DNA of 64,000 bases from Luteimonas sp. S4-F44 (GTDB taxonomy: Bacteria; Pseudomonadota; Gammaproteobacteria; Xanthomonadales; Xanthomonadaceae): contig NZ_CP093340.1 of the NCBI RefSeq assembly GCF_022637415.1, positions 2,852,001 to 2,916,000 on the forward strand. Reading direction: 5' to 3'. The notes below the pieces were generated by a model. That model saw only the letters and a program-made list of their open reading frames with translations, was not told the DNA's origin and searched no databases. Positions 36,455-45,572 of the stretch are shown here, piece by piece. The stretch's first letter is position 1, and every line of letters starts with the position of its first letter. Both the position numbers and the translations under genes were made by a program.

Positions 36455-37418
36455 CGCTGGTCTCCGGTTCGCCATCGTCGTCGGCCTGGACAGGCTGCAG
36501 ATGCGTGTCCGCCGTGCTGTCCTGCGGAAGCTCGCGCTGCGCCGCCAACCAGGCGAAGAACGCCGGGTCCGCTTGCCAGGCAGCGCCCTCGTCCTGGGCC
36601 AGCAGCAGTTCGAAGTCCCGTTCGGTCAACAGCGCGGCCTGCGCGTCGTAGCGCGCCGCCGGGGCGCTGTCGGCCAGCGCCTCGATCCGGATCTCCTCCT
36701 CGGCCAGCCCACCGCGCCACGACCCGCTCCAAGTGGCGGCCAGCGCGAGCACCGTCGCCACGGCCACTGTGCCCATCGCCGACCACAACCAACCGGGGCG
36801 ACGCCTCGAAGGCTGCGTTTCGAGCGGCGGCGCCTCGACCTCGCCGCGCGCCACCGGATGGCGCCGCAGCGTCGATGCGCGCCCGCGCAGCGCTGCCTCG
36901 CGCAGCGCGGCCAGCCGTGCCAGACGGTCGGGCGGCAGCGTCCGGATGCCGGACTGAACGTCCGCGGCCAGCGCGCGCCATGCCGCGACATCGGCATTGC
37001 CGTCTTCGCCTCGCGGCAAGGCCCGCTGCAAGCCGAGCCGATAGGTCGCCCGCGATACGCCGAGCACCGCAGCCGCCTCGTGTTCGGGCAGACCGGCCGC
37101 CAACCGCAACAGCACGACAACGCGCGGACCACTCGGCAGGCGGTCCAGCGCCGGCAATCCATCGCGCCCGCCCGCACGGGGCGCGCGCAACGCCGGCGCG
37201 GCCAGCAGCAAGGACCAGAAGCGACGCGGCCAGTCGGCGAACGGCACCGTGGTGGCGCCGCGCACGAACTCGGCCATCGTCGCGGCGACGGCCGCATCGC
37301 CGCTGTCCAGGTCGCCGCATTGCCACTGCGCGAACATCGCCGCGCGTCGCTCTACGCCACGCAGAAATGCGGCAGCGGCCGGTGGGTTGCCAGGAACGGA
37401 CGACGGAGACGGACGCAT
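36441..37418 (-). CDS. Sigma-factor-like protein with an internal membrane helix
   Basis: 325 residues. The N-terminal 140 residues look like a shortened ECF sigma factor: a helical region (FLRGVERRAAMFAQWQCGD, then DWPRRFWSLLLAAP) and a region-4 helix-turn-helix (LPEHEAAAVLGVSRATYRLG, about residues 109-128). A basic linker leads to a transmembrane helix (WLWSAMGTVAVATVLALAATW, about 206-227) and an acidic tail (ERDFELLLAQDEGAAWQADP) of the kind seen in DUF3619-type proteins. Start 37418 is used because upstream in-frame sequence is unlikely to be coding. It overlaps the DUF3106 gene. Whether it binds RNA polymerase is unproven. Confidence 0.72.
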   Translation of the reverse strand: MRPSPSSVPGNPPAAAAFLRGVERRAAMFAQWQCGDLDSGDAAVAATMAEFVRGATTVPFADWPRRFWSLLLAAPALRAPRAGGRDGLPALDRLPSGPRVVVLLRLAAGLPEHEAAAVLGVSRATYRLGLQRALPRGEDGNADVAAWRALAADVQSGIRTLPPDRLARLAALREAALRGRASTLRRHPVARGEVEAPPLETQPSRRRPGWLWSAMGTVAVATVLALAATWSGSWRGGLAEEEIRIEALADSAPAARYDAQAALLTERDFELLLAQDEGAAWQADPAFFAWLAAQRELPQDSTADTHLQPVQADDDGEPETSDAEL

Positions 37419-37923
37419 CGGGAAGGACGGTTCGGGCCGGGCATCATAGCGGCCGCGCGGATGCAGGCGAATCTTGACAGGCGGGATTGCGCTTTCCACA
37501 GGCGCCGGATGCACGCCGATGTTGTGCACAGGACTCACGAACCTGTCATTTGACTGAAGTCAAGCGGCGTCCCGCGCTTGATGACCGAAATGTTTCACGG
37601 CCAAGCCATTGATTTGAAATAAGAAGTGAGATTTGGCACTTTTTTGTCCAACCGAACAGCCACCGCACTGAATCCCGGCTACGAGGGGGGTTCAATCCGT
37701 TCATGCACAGCCTTATCCACAGGCGGTGTGGATAAGCCGGATTTCTTTTCCAATCCGTCACTTGCAGCGAAAACGTGAATGTGTCCGCAACTTCGGCGCG
37801 CAAACGCCGCGACAGCGTTGCACGATCGCACTGACGCCGCGCGCCGCCGCCGCATCCCCGCAAGGTAACGTCGCGCGGCCGCCGGACCTGCCGTGGACAT
37901 CGCGCAACGCCTAGACTGCGCCG
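37419..37923. other. 505-bp non-coding region with AT-rich block and dyads between divergent genes
   Basis: No gene is visible. The stretch holds a 14-bp palindrome TTGACTGAAGTCAA (37550-37563), a notably AT-rich block (about 37580-37660, including a T6 run), and a paired DnaA-box palindrome (37713-37737). It contains the promoters of the sigma-like gene (minus) and priA (plus). Weaker box-like words (CTTTCCACA at 37492; TTGTGCACA at 37521) lie to the left. Confidence 0.6.
37713..37737. promoter_or_regulatory. Inverted pair of consensus DnaA boxes upstream of priA
   Basis: CTTATCCACA, GGCGG, TGTGGATAAG. Each arm contains TTATCCACA, the exact R1-type DnaA box, in head-to-head orientation with a 5-bp spacer. 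It lies 187 bp before the priA start. Confidence 0.75.
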
Positions 37924-40158
37924 GTGTCCGCCCCTGCCTGCCTCCCCACGGTGTTCCGCGTCGCGCTGCCCGTGCCGCTGCCGCGATTGTTCGACTATCG
38001 GCCACCGGTCGGTGGCGATCCCGCCACGCCCGCGCATGTCGGCCGACGCGTGCGGGTGCCGTTCGGCCCGCGCGAGCTCGTGGGTGTGGTGGCCGAGGTG
38101 GGGCCACCGGCGGGCGATGCCCCGCAACTGCGCGAGGCCTTCGCCCTGCTCGATGACGCGCCCCTGCTGGCGGGCGAGCTCGACGCATCGCTGCGCTGGC
38201 TCTCGCGTTACACCCACGCCCCGCTGGGCGAGGTGCTGGCCACCGCCCTGCCCGCGGCGCTGCGACGCGGCGACCCGCTGCCCGAGACTCATGCCTGGGC
38301 CTGGCACCTGACCGAGGCCGGCCAGACGGCGGCAGCGGGCCTGAAGCCGGGCGCCCGCCCGCGCCGATTGGCCGAGCTGCTGCAGGCCGCGCCGCGCGAC
38401 GAGGACGCGCTGGACCTGCTGCTATCCGAATGGCGCAGCGCGGCCCGCACACTCGCGCAGCGGGGCCTGGTCGAGCGCATCGCCATCGCCGCGTCCAGCC
38501 TCGCACCGGCCCCGCAGGCCGGGCCCGCCCCGAACCCCGAGCAATGCGCCGCGATCGACGCGGTAACCGCCACCGATGGGTTCGCCGCGCTGCTGCTCGA
38601 CGGCGTGACCGGCAGCGGCAAGACCGAGGTCTACCTGCAGGCCATCGCGCACTGCCTGGCACGCGGACGCCAGGCCTTGGTGCTGGTGCCCGAGATCGGC
38701 CTGACCCCGCAGACGCTGGCCCGCTTTCGCGCCCGCCTGGGCGTGCCGGTGCATGCGCTGCATTCGGGCCTGGGCGACAGCGAGCGCGCCCGGGTCTGGG
38801 CCGCCGCCTGGCGCGGCGAGGCGCGCGTGATCGTGGGCACCCGCTCGGCGGTATTCGTGCCTCTGCCCGAGGCTGGCCTGATCGTCGTGGACGAAGAGCA
38901 CGACGGCAGTTACAAGCAGCAGGACGGCATCCGCTACCACGCCCGCGATTTCGCCCTGGTGCGCGGCAAGGCGCTCGGTGTGCCGGTGTTGCTGGGCAGC
39001 GCCACGCCGTCGCTCGAGTCGCTGCACAACGCCGTGGCCGGACGCTACCGGCACCTGCGACTGGCGCAACGCGCCGGCGGCGCGCGCCCGCCGACGGTCC
39101 GCGTGCTGGATGTCCGCAAGCGCCCGCTCGAAGCCGGCCTGTCGCCCGAACTGCTCGTCGCGATCCGCAGCGCGCTCGAGGCCGGCGGCCAGGTCCTGGT
39201 GTTCAAGAACCGCCGCGGCTACGCCCCGGTGCTGCTGTGCCACGACTGCGGCTGGAGCGCGCACTGCCCGCGCTGCAGCACCCCCGAACACGGCCATCCG
39301 ATGACCGTGCACGCCGGCGGCCGCCGGCTGCAGTGTCACCATTGCGGCCACCGGCAGAGCGCACCGCCGGCCTGCCCCGACTGCGCCAGCCTGGGCCTGC
39401 AGCCGCAGGGCATCGGCACCGAACGGCTGGAGGAACTGTTGGCCGCGCGCTTTGCGGACGTGCCGGTGCTGCGCATCGACCGCGGCAGCACCCGGCGGCG
39501 CGATGCGCTCGAACGCTTGTTCGCCGAATTGGACACGCGCCCGGGCATCCTGATCGGCACGCAGATGCTCGCCAAGGGCCACGACCTGCCGAACCTGACC
39601 CTGGTCTGCGTGGTCGGGGTCGACGAAGGTCTGTTCTCGGCCGATTTCCGCGCCGGTGAGAAACTGGCGCAGTTGCTGATCCAGGTCGCCGGCCGTGCCG
39701 GCCGCGCAGACAAAGCTGGGCAGGTGCTGCTGCAGACCCACCACCCCGACCATGCGCTGTTACAGACACTGGTCCACGGCGGCTACCACGCCTTCGCCGC
39801 CGAAGAGCTCGACCAGCGCCAGGCGGCCGGCTTCCCGCCGTTCGTGCCCTTGGCGCTGCTGCGGGCCGAGTCGCCGCACGCGCAGCCGCCGATGGCCTTC
39901 CTGCAAGCGGCCCGCGCGTTGCTCGCCGCCCACATCGGCCGCGACGCGAACGGCGCACCGACGCTGTCGCTCGACGGGCCGGTCGCCGCCCCCATGCCCA
40001 GACGCGCAGGCACCTATCGCGCGCAATTGCTGCTGGCCGCCGACCACCGCGCGCGCCTGCACGGCGTACTCGAGGCGACGTTGCCGGCGATCCACGCGCT
40101 TGCCGAAGCGCGCCGGACCCGCTGGTCGCTGGATATCGACCCGGTGGATCTGTACTGA
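37924..40158 (+). CDS. priA: Primosomal replication-restart helicase PriA
   Basis: 744-residue DNA helicase that reloads the replisome at stalled forks. The start is GTG at 37924 (GTG TCC GCC CCT). The N-terminal 3'-end-binding domain begins VFRVALPVPLPRLFDYR. Helicase motifs are GVTGSGKTE (Walker A, about 227) and VDEEHDGSYKQQ (about 322). Eight cysteines (CHDC, CPRC, CHHC, CPDC, about 438-488) bind two zinc ions. Conserved ILIGTQMLAKGHDLPN and QVAGRAGRADKAG follow. Length and motifs are complete. A DnaA-box palindrome lies upstream. Confidence 0.97.
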   Translation: MSAPACLPTVFRVALPVPLPRLFDYRPPVGGDPATPAHVGRRVRVPFGPRELVGVVAEVGPPAGDAPQLREAFALLDDAPLLAGELDASLRWLSRYTHAPLGEVLATALPAALRRGDPLPETHAWAWHLTEAGQTAAAGLKPGARPRRLAELLQAAPRDEDALDLLLSEWRSAARTLAQRGLVERIAIAASSLAPAPQAGPAPNPEQCAAIDAVTATDGFAALLLDGVTGSGKTEVYLQAIAHCLARGRQALVLVPEIGLTPQTLARFRARLGVPVHALHSGLGDSERARVWAAAWRGEARVIVGTRSAVFVPLPEAGLIVVDEEHDGSYKQQDGIRYHARDFALVRGKALGVPVLLGSATPSLESLHNAVAGRYRHLRLAQRAGGARPPTVRVLDVRKRPLEAGLSPELLVAIRSALEAGGQVLVFKNRRGYAPVLLCHDCGWSAHCPRCSTPEHGHPMTVHAGGRRLQCHHCGHRQSAPPACPDCASLGLQPQGIGTERLEELLAARFADVPVLRIDRGSTRRRDALERLFAELDTRPGILIGTQMLAKGHDLPNLTLVCVVGVDEGLFSADFRAGEKLAQLLIQVAGRAGRADKAGQVLLQTHHPDHALLQTLVHGGYHAFAAEELDQRQAAGFPPFVPLALLRAESPHAQPPMAFLQAARALLAAHIGRDANGAPTLSLDGPVAAPMPRRAGTYRAQLLLAADHRARLHGVLEATLPAIHALAEARRTRWSLDIDPVDLY

Positions 40159-40198
40159 GCCTGCGCATTCGGGAGGCGCGGCGCGCCGATGCGCTCAC

Positions 40199-40978
40199 TC
40201 AGTCCGTCGAAGTGCCTCGACGGCTGCGGCCTCTCGGCTTCGGCTTCGACTTCGGCGCCTCGCGGATCTCCACGGCCTGGCCGTCGCGTCGGACCTCGAA
40301 CAGGCCGACGGCGTCGATCAACGCGCTGAGATTGCGGTAGCCATAGTTGCGCGCATCGAACGAGCCCTGGTTGCGCACATGACTGCCGACCGCGCCCAGG
40401 TGCGACCAGCCGGCATCGTCAGCGGCGGCAGCGACCGCGTTGCGCAGCAACTGCACGAGTTCGCGATCGGCCTGCAGTTCGGCCGACGTCCGCGGCTTGC
40501 CGGTGCCGGCATGGTCGGGCTCGTCGAGGGCACGCAGCTGTTCCAGGTACAGGAACGTCGAACAGGCCTTGACGAACGGCGCCGGTGTTTTCTCCTGGCC
40601 GAAGCCGTAGACCCCGTAGCCGTCGTTGCGCAGACGCATCACCAGCGGCGTGAAGTCGGCATCGCTCGACACGATCGCGAAGCCATCGAGATTGCGCGCG
40701 TACATCAGGTCCATCGCATCGATGACCATCGCCATGTCCGAGGCATTCTTGCCGGTGCTGTAGGCGAACTGCTGGATCGGACGGATCGCGTACTCGTGCA
40801 GCACCTTCTCCCATCCCGACAGATGCTGGCTTTTCCAGTTGCCGTAGGCGCGGCGGACGTTGGCCACACCGTGCCGGGCGATCTCGGCCAGGATCACATC
40901 GATCTTGGAGGCGGGGGCGTTGTCGGCATCGATCAACAGCGCGATGCGTTTCTCGTCGTCGATCCTGGGGCCGTGCAT
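40199..40978 (-). CDS. NYN-domain (PIN-like RNase) protein with C-terminal LOTUS/OST-HTH domain
   Basis: 259 residues. The start at 40978 is set by CAGGAG about 8 nt upstream. The NYN domain (about 8-145) shows LLIDADNAPASK, NASDMAMVIDAMDLMY and SSDADFTPLVMRLR, i.e. the four acidic residues of a PIN-like metal nuclease. The C-terminal part (about 160-235: DRELVQLLRNAVAAAADDAGWSHLGAVGSHVRNQ, FDARNYGYRNLSALIDAV) is an OST-HTH/LOTUS RNA-binding domain, ending in a basic tail. Bacterial NYN-LOTUS proteins are predicted RNA-processing nucleases; the target is unknown. Confidence 0.88.
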   Translation of the reverse strand: MHGPRIDDEKRIALLIDADNAPASKIDVILAEIARHGVANVRRAYGNWKSQHLSGWEKVLHEYAIRPIQQFAYSTGKNASDMAMVIDAMDLMYARNLDGFAIVSSDADFTPLVMRLRNDGYGVYGFGQEKTPAPFVKACSTFLYLEQLRALDEPDHAGTGKPRTSAELQADRELVQLLRNAVAAAADDAGWSHLGAVGSHVRNQGSFDARNYGYRNLSALIDAVGLFEVRRDGQAVEIREAPKSKPKPRGRSRRGTSTD

Positions 40979-41045
40979 GGCCTGGCTCCTGTGGGTGCGG
41001 TGCGTGGGCGACCAGTCTGCCCGATCCGGCGCCAACGCCGCGCCA

Positions 41046-41534
41046 TCAGGGCTCGAACAGTTCGCGTGCCATCACGATCGCGTCTTCGCGTCCGTGCTGC
41101 GCGGGGTAGTAGCGCGGGCGACGGCCGATCTCGTTGAAGCCCTCGTCGTGATAAAGCGCGATCGCATGCGGATTGGACGGGCGCACTTCCAGGAATACCC
41201 GCTGGGCGCCGTGGCGGCGCGCGGTGTCCACCAGCGCGCGGAACAGCCGCCGCCCCAGCCCGCGGCCCTGAACATGGAGATCGACGCAGACATTGAGCAC
41301 GTGCGCCTCGCCGGCCGCGATGCTGAGCACGCCGTAGCCCAGGATCTCCCCGTCGGCGTGCAGCACCCAGGCCGGATAGCCCGCGCGCAGACAATCTTCG
41401 AAAATGCCGCGGGTCCACGGAAACGGGTAGGCGCGCAGTTCGACCGCCATCACCGCATCCAGGTCGTCCTCGCGCATCGGCCGCAGCGTCGCTGCGACGG
41501 CGCGCGGCCTGGGCATGTCGATCGGCGCGTCCAT
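41046..41534 (-). CDS. rimI: Ribosomal-protein-S18-alanine N-acetyltransferase RimI
   Basis: 162-residue GNAT enzyme that acetylates the N-terminus of ribosomal protein S18. Motifs: MREDDLDAVMAVELRAYPFPWT at the N-terminus, the acetyl-CoA loop VQGRGLGRRLF, LEVRPSNPHAIALYHDEGFNEIGRRPRYYPAQHGREDAIVM, all close to RimI. The start at 41534 keeps the usual length; ATG 41516 (MPRPR) is an alternative. It directly follows a short gene occupying the position that holD has in E. coli. Confidence 0.93.
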   Translation of the reverse strand: MDAPIDMPRPRAVAATLRPMREDDLDAVMAVELRAYPFPWTRGIFEDCLRAGYPAWVLHADGEILGYGVLSIAAGEAHVLNVCVDLHVQGRGLGRRLFRALVDTARRHGAQRVFLEVRPSNPHAIALYHDEGFNEIGRRPRYYPAQHGREDAIVMARELFEP

Positions 41535-41535
41535 G

Positions 41536-41790
41536 TCAGCCCACGCGCGCGCGCAATCGCCGCAGGGTCGGCCACAGCGCGCGCTTGGCCTGCGCGTCGC
41601 GCAGCGCCCGCAGCTCGCCCAGGCTGCGATAGATCGCGAACGCGTCTTCGGCATCGCGACTGCGGCCAGCCGCGCGCAGCAAGGCGTCGAGCAGCGCATC
41701 GTCGGGCAGCGTCTGCCCAGGCAACTGTGCGCGGTAGCGCACATGCCCGAGTGCATCGAGCGCGGCGCACTGCAGCGCATCCCAGGTCAT
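41536..41790 (-). CDS. Small protein in the holD position; candidate reduced DNA polymerase III psi subunit
   Basis: 84 residues, start 41790, overlapping the pssA stop by 4 bases and ending one base before rimI. The layout recalls HolD (psi) of E. coli: an N-terminal LDALGHVRYRAQLPG (compare LG-x4-W-x4-PG), a central [12 protein letters not shown] helix (compare the psi DVLRAL region) and a C-terminal AKRALWPTLRRL (compare ARAALWQQI). It lacks about 50 residues of E. coli psi. The rimI linkage matches the E. coli holD-rimI pair. This is a remote, eye-level match; it may be an unrelated small helical protein. Confidence 0.6.
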   Translation of the reverse strand: MTWDALQCAALDALGHVRYRAQLPGQTLPDDALLDALLRAAGRSRDAEDAFAIYRSLGELRALRDAQAKRALWPTLRRLRARVG

Positions 41791-42557
41791 GGCGTCGCTC
41801 CCACGGCGCCCCGCCGCCGCAGGCACCACAGCACCGGGCCCGACAACGCGTACAACAGCGATGCGGCGAGCAACGTCTTGGGCGGATCCACCCACAGCGC
41901 GATCAGGATGCCGACCGCGACCACCAGCGCCACGAACGGCACCCGGTCCGAGCGCGGACCACGGCCGCTGCCCTTGAAGCTGGTGTAACGGATGCGGCTG
42001 ACCATCAGCAGCGCCGCCACGACGGTCACCCCGAGCGCGACGAAGCGCAGGTCGTCGCCGCTGAACTCCAGCTCGTGGCAGGTCCAGACGAAACTGGCCA
42101 TCAAACCGGCCGCGGCCGGGCTCGCGAGTCCGACGAAGTAGCGCTTGTCGACCGTCGCGACCTGGCTGTTGAAGCGCGCCAGTCGCAGCGCCGCGCAGGC
42201 GGCGTAGAGGAACGCGCCCAGCCAGCCGATCTTGCCCAGCGTCGGCCCGTCGAGCCGCAGCGACAACAGCGCCCAGTGGTACATCACCATTGCCGGCGCC
42301 ATCCCGAAACTGATCAGATCGGCCAGCGAGTCGTACTGGACGCCGAACTCGCTCTGAGTATTGGTGAGTCGCGCGACGCGCCCATCAATGCCGTCGAGGA
42401 TCGCGGCCACGAAGATCGCCAGGCACGCGGCCGTGAACCGGCCCTGGGACGCGGCGATGATCGCGAAGAAGCCGGCGAACAGTCCGCCGGTGGTGAATAG
42501 ATTCGGCAGCAGGTAGATACCGCGGCCGCGGCGCGGTGTGGGGTCGATCTCGCTCAT
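41787..42557 (-). CDS. pssA: CDP-diacylglycerol-serine O-phosphatidyltransferase
   Basis: 256-residue integral membrane enzyme making phosphatidylserine, the precursor of phosphatidylethanolamine. The CDP-alcohol phosphotransferase signature is complete ([20 protein letters not shown], then LAD), with the metal-binding Asp residues. The N-terminus [22 protein letters not shown] and about eight hydrophobic segments fit the membrane-bound type II PssA. The start at 42557 ([11 protein letters not shown]) is chosen; the upstream ATG adds a basic leader without a family match. Confidence 0.94.
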   Translation of the reverse strand: MSEIDPTPRRGRGIYLLPNLFTTGGLFAGFFAIIAASQGRFTAACLAIFVAAILDGIDGRVARLTNTQSEFGVQYDSLADLISFGMAPAMVMYHWALLSLRLDGPTLGKIGWLGAFLYAACAALRLARFNSQVATVDKRYFVGLASPAAAGLMASFVWTCHELEFSGDDLRFVALGVTVVAALLMVSRIRYTSFKGSGRGPRSDRVPFVALVVAVGILIALWVDPPKTLLAASLLYALSGPVLWCLRRRGAVGATP

Positions 42558-42667
42558 CGCACAAGTGTAGCGCCTGGACGGCCGCGGCCGTTGGCGCAAC
42601 GGTTGCGTGCCAGGCTCCGGGGTGCTGGAATCGCGCCCGTCCCTGCCCGGCTCCTGGAGCCCCCGCC

Positions 42668-43078
42668 ATGCGCCGTGCCCTCACCTTGCTCTGCCTCGTG
42701 CTGCCGATCTGCACTGCCTGGGCCGGGGATGTCTATACCTGGAAGGACGCGGCGGGCGTCACCCATTACTCCCAGACCCCGCCTCCGTCGGGCGTGCGCT
42801 ACCAGCTGCGGACCGTCCGCCAGGACGCTGCCGAGACCGGGACGCGCAATCCGTCCGGCGAGACTCCCGTGGTCCCGGTGCCGACGACCACGCCAGCCCC
42901 CGATGCCGGCAGCCTCCAGGCGCAGTGCGCCCTGGCGAAAGACAGCGTCGCGGCGCTCGAAACCGACGCACCGGTCCGCCAGGCCGGCGACGACGGCCAG
43001 TTGCGCGAGCTCTCGCCTGCCGAGCGTATCGACCAGTTGGCGCTCGCCCGCGCCGCGTTGCGCGCCTACTGCCGCTGA
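42668..43078 (+). CDS. Secreted DUF4124-domain protein (third in window)
   Basis: 136 residues. Signal peptide [19 protein letters not shown], then the DUF4124 core [23 protein letters not shown], here with the more typical W-K-D-x-x-G-V-x-x-Y-S spacing. A Pro/Thr linker and a C-terminal helix with two Cys ([15 protein letters not shown]) follow. It precedes proS by 64 bp on the same strand. Function unknown. Confidence 0.8.
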   Translation: MRRALTLLCLVLPICTAWAGDVYTWKDAAGVTHYSQTPPPSGVRYQLRTVRQDAAETGTRNPSGETPVVPVPTTTPAPDAGSLQAQCALAKDSVAALETDAPVRQAGDDGQLRELSPAERIDQLALARAALRAYCR

Positions 43079-43142
43079 CCGCCACGAAGCCGCAGGGCCG
43101 CGTGGCACAATGCCCGGTCCGATCCCGACCCAGATGCCGCCG

Positions 43143-44837
43143 ATGCGCCTGTCGCAGTTCCACCTCCGTACCGAAAAGGAAACCCCCGCCGACGCCGAGC
43201 TCATCAGCCACAAGCTGATGCTCAAGGCCGGCATGTTGCGCAAGCTGGGCGCGGGGATCTATCTCTGGTCGCCGCTGGGCCTGCGCGTGCTGCGCAAGGT
43301 GGAAGCGATCGTGCGCGAGGAGATGGACGCCGCCGGCGCGATCGAGTTGCTGATGCCGACCATCCAGCCGCGCGAGCTGTGGGAGGAAAGCGACCGCTGG
43401 CAGAAGTTCGGCCCGCAGTTGCTGAAGATGAAGGACCGCAAGGAGCAGGAGTACTGCTATGCGCCGACCGCCGAAGAAGTGATCACCGATTTCGCCCGCG
43501 GCGAGTTGGCCAGCTACAAGCAATTGCCGTTGAATTTCTACCAGATCCAGACGAAATTCCGCGACGAGATCCGCCCGCGTTTCGGCGTGATGCGCTCGCG
43601 CGAGTTCGTCATGAAGGATGCCTACTCGTTCGACATCGACGAGGCGGGCATGGCGGCCTCCTATCAGAAGATGCACGCCGCCTATACCCGGATATTCACA
43701 CGGCTGGGCTTGGACTTTCGTGCGGTGCAGGCCGACTCGGGCGCGATCGGCGGCGACGCTTCGCAGGAATTCCATGTGCTGGCCGAATCGGGCGAGGACA
43801 CGCTGGTGTTTTCCACCGCGTCCGATTATGCCGCCAACGTCGAAGCCGCCCGCGCTGCCGCGCCGGGCGCGCGGCCGGCGCCCAGCGAGACGTTGCGCCG
43901 GGTGGAGACGCCCACCCAGAAGACCTGCGAGGACGTGGCCGCACTGCTCGGTATCGCGTTGGCCCGCACCGCAAAATCGATTGCGCTGATGGCTGGCGAG
44001 CAGTTCGTGCTCGCGCTTGTACGCGGCGACCACGCCGTCAACGAGATCAAGCTCGCCAAGGTCCAGGGCCTGGCCGATTACCGGCTGGCGAGCGAGGCGG
44101 AGATCGCCGATTACCTGGGCAGCGAGCCGGGTTTCCTGGGTCCAGTCGCCCCGCGCCGACCAATCCGGGTCGTGGCCGACCTCGAAGTCGCCGCGATGGC
44201 CGACATCGTATTCGGCGCGAACGAGGCCGGCTGGCATCTTGCGGGCGTCAATTGGGGCCGCGACCTGCCCGAGCCGGACGTCGTCGCCGACATTCGCGAC
44301 GTGGTTGCCGGCGACCGCGCCGAGGATGGCGGCGAGCTGCGCATGGCACGCGGCATCGAGGTAGGCCACGTTTTCCAGTTGGGCCGCAAATACGCCGAAG
44401 CGATGGATTTCAAAGTGCTCGATGCCGCCGGCAAGGCGGTGGTGCCATGCATGGGCTGTTACGGCATCGGCGTATCGCGCGTGGTGGCCGCGGCGATCGA
44501 ACAGAATCACGACGACAACGGCATCATCTGGCCGGCGGCGATGGCACCGTGGCAGGTCGCGGTCTGCGTGATCAACCCCAAGAACGAAACCCACGTCGCC
44601 GAGGCGGCCGAGGCGCTGTACCGGGAACTGCTGGCGGCCGGCATCGAGACCGTGCTCGACGACCGGGGGCTGCGGCCCGGCGCGATGTTTGCCGATATCG
44701 AATTGATCGGCGTGCCGCATCGCGTGGTGGTGTCGGGCCGCGGGCTGGCCTCGGGCACCTACGAATATCGTGCGCGTACGTCAGCGGATGCAGAGAATCT
44801 CGACCGCGAATCGCTGTTCTCCAGGCTTCGCGGCTGA
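43143..44837 (+). CDS. proS: Prolyl-tRNA synthetase (bacterial type with editing domain)
   Basis: 564-residue class II synthetase charging tRNA-Pro. The start at 43143 ([15 protein letters not shown]) matches the family; ATG 43134 two codons further up is possible. Motif 2 lies in [21 protein letters not shown], motif 3 in GCYGIGVSR. The YbaK-like insertion that deacylates Ala-tRNA-Pro occupies about residues 225-400 ([22 protein letters not shown]). The anticodon-binding domain is C-terminal. E. coli ProS has 572 residues. Confidence 0.96.
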   Translation: MRLSQFHLRTEKETPADAELISHKLMLKAGMLRKLGAGIYLWSPLGLRVLRKVEAIVREEMDAAGAIELLMPTIQPRELWEESDRWQKFGPQLLKMKDRKEQEYCYAPTAEEVITDFARGELASYKQLPLNFYQIQTKFRDEIRPRFGVMRSREFVMKDAYSFDIDEAGMAASYQKMHAAYTRIFTRLGLDFRAVQADSGAIGGDASQEFHVLAESGEDTLVFSTASDYAANVEAARAAAPGARPAPSETLRRVETPTQKTCEDVAALLGIALARTAKSIALMAGEQFVLALVRGDHAVNEIKLAKVQGLADYRLASEAEIADYLGSEPGFLGPVAPRRPIRVVADLEVAAMADIVFGANEAGWHLAGVNWGRDLPEPDVVADIRDVVAGDRAEDGGELRMARGIEVGHVFQLGRKYAEAMDFKVLDAAGKAVVPCMGCYGIGVSRVVAAAIEQNHDDNGIIWPAAMAPWQVAVCVINPKNETHVAEAAEALYRELLAAGIETVLDDRGLRPGAMFADIELIGVPHRVVVSGRGLASGTYEYRARTSADAENLDRESLFSRLRG

Positions 44838-44921
44838 AGTTTCCTCGTGCCCTTCACAGGGCCGTTTAATCCCTCACCCACCCACAGTGCACTCGGCGAC
44901 TACGCCGGGTGCGGCGGTGAT

Positions 44922-44950
44922 TTGTTTCCTGGGATAATCCCGATTATGAT
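44922..44950 (+). promoter_or_regulatory. Sigma-70-type promoter of the H-NS family gene
   Basis: -35 TTGTTT (44922-44927), 17-bp spacer, -10 TATGAT (44945-44950). The spacer contains the palindrome GGGATAATCCC (44931-44941), a possible repressor site. The leader to the start at 45004 is about 45 nt. Confidence 0.6.
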
Positions 44951-45003
44951 GCCCGCCATGCCAAAGGACTGGTCACCCCCATTAACCAGCCGGAGCCGTA
45001 CAC

Positions 45004-45366
45004 ATGGCGTTTGATCTCAATGCATTTTCCCCGCAGCAACTCGATGCGCTGATTGCCCAGGCCAAGGAGCGCAAGACCACGCTCAAGAAGCGCAAGCCGC
45101 TGGCCACCGTCCGCAAGAAGCTCACCGATCTGGCCGCCGCCGAGGGATACAGCGTCGCCGAGTTGTTCGGGACCGGCGGCGCCGCAGCGCCCGCCAGGGC
45201 CGGCCGCACCGGGCCTGCCAAGGGCCGCAAGCTGGGCAAGGTGCCGCCGAAGTATCGTAACCCCGCCAACAAGGCCGAGACCTGGACCGGTCGTGGCAAG
45301 CAGCCCCTGTGGCTGGCCGCCCAGATCAAGAAGGGCAAGAAGCTCGAAGAGTTCCTGATCAAGTAA
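45004..45366 (+). CDS. H-NS histone-family nucleoid protein
   Basis: 120 residues. The N-terminal half is a charged oligomerisation helix (NAFSPQQLDALIAQAKERKTTLKKRK). The C-terminal half carries the DNA-binding motif KYRNPANKAETWTGRGKQPLWL, the classic H-NS core in the form common in Xanthomonadaceae. A Gly/Ala linker joins them. H-NS family members bind AT-rich DNA and silence genes, including virulence and surface-polysaccharide genes. The gene is monocistronic, with its own promoter-like site and a strong terminator 23 bp after the stop. Confidence 0.93.
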   Translation: MAFDLNAFSPQQLDALIAQAKERKTTLKKRKPLATVRKKLTDLAAAEGYSVAELFGTGGAAAPARAGRTGPAKGRKLGKVPPKYRNPANKAETWTGRGKQPLWLAAQIKKGKKLEEFLIK

Positions 45367-45388
45367 TCGGGGCTAATGTCGAAACGAG

Positions 45389-45413
45389 AAAAGGCGCCGT
45401 TGGCGCCTTTTTT
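45389..45413 (+). terminator. Rho-independent terminator of the H-NS family gene
   Basis: AAAAGGCGCC, GTT, GGCGCCTTTTTT. A 10-bp stem with T-run directly downstream of the stop at 45366. Confidence 0.93.
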
Positions 45414-45572
45414 CTTTTAGTTCACCCGGCCCACGCCTCGCAGCTGCGCCCATTCACATTACACGTCTCCCTCTACCAGGGCTCTCGAAACGCCGAAGCT
45501 CGACGACCGACCGCCCCGCCACGACAATCACGGGCGCACACACCGGCGCCTTCGCCACGTCCGCGCCCGACC

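Noticed and set aside
37492..37737. Chromosomal replication origin (oriC)
   Set aside because: DnaA boxes and an AT-rich block are present, but dnaA, dnaN, recF, gyrB and rpmH, which flank oriC in Xanthomonas, are absent. Kept only as a DnaA-binding region.
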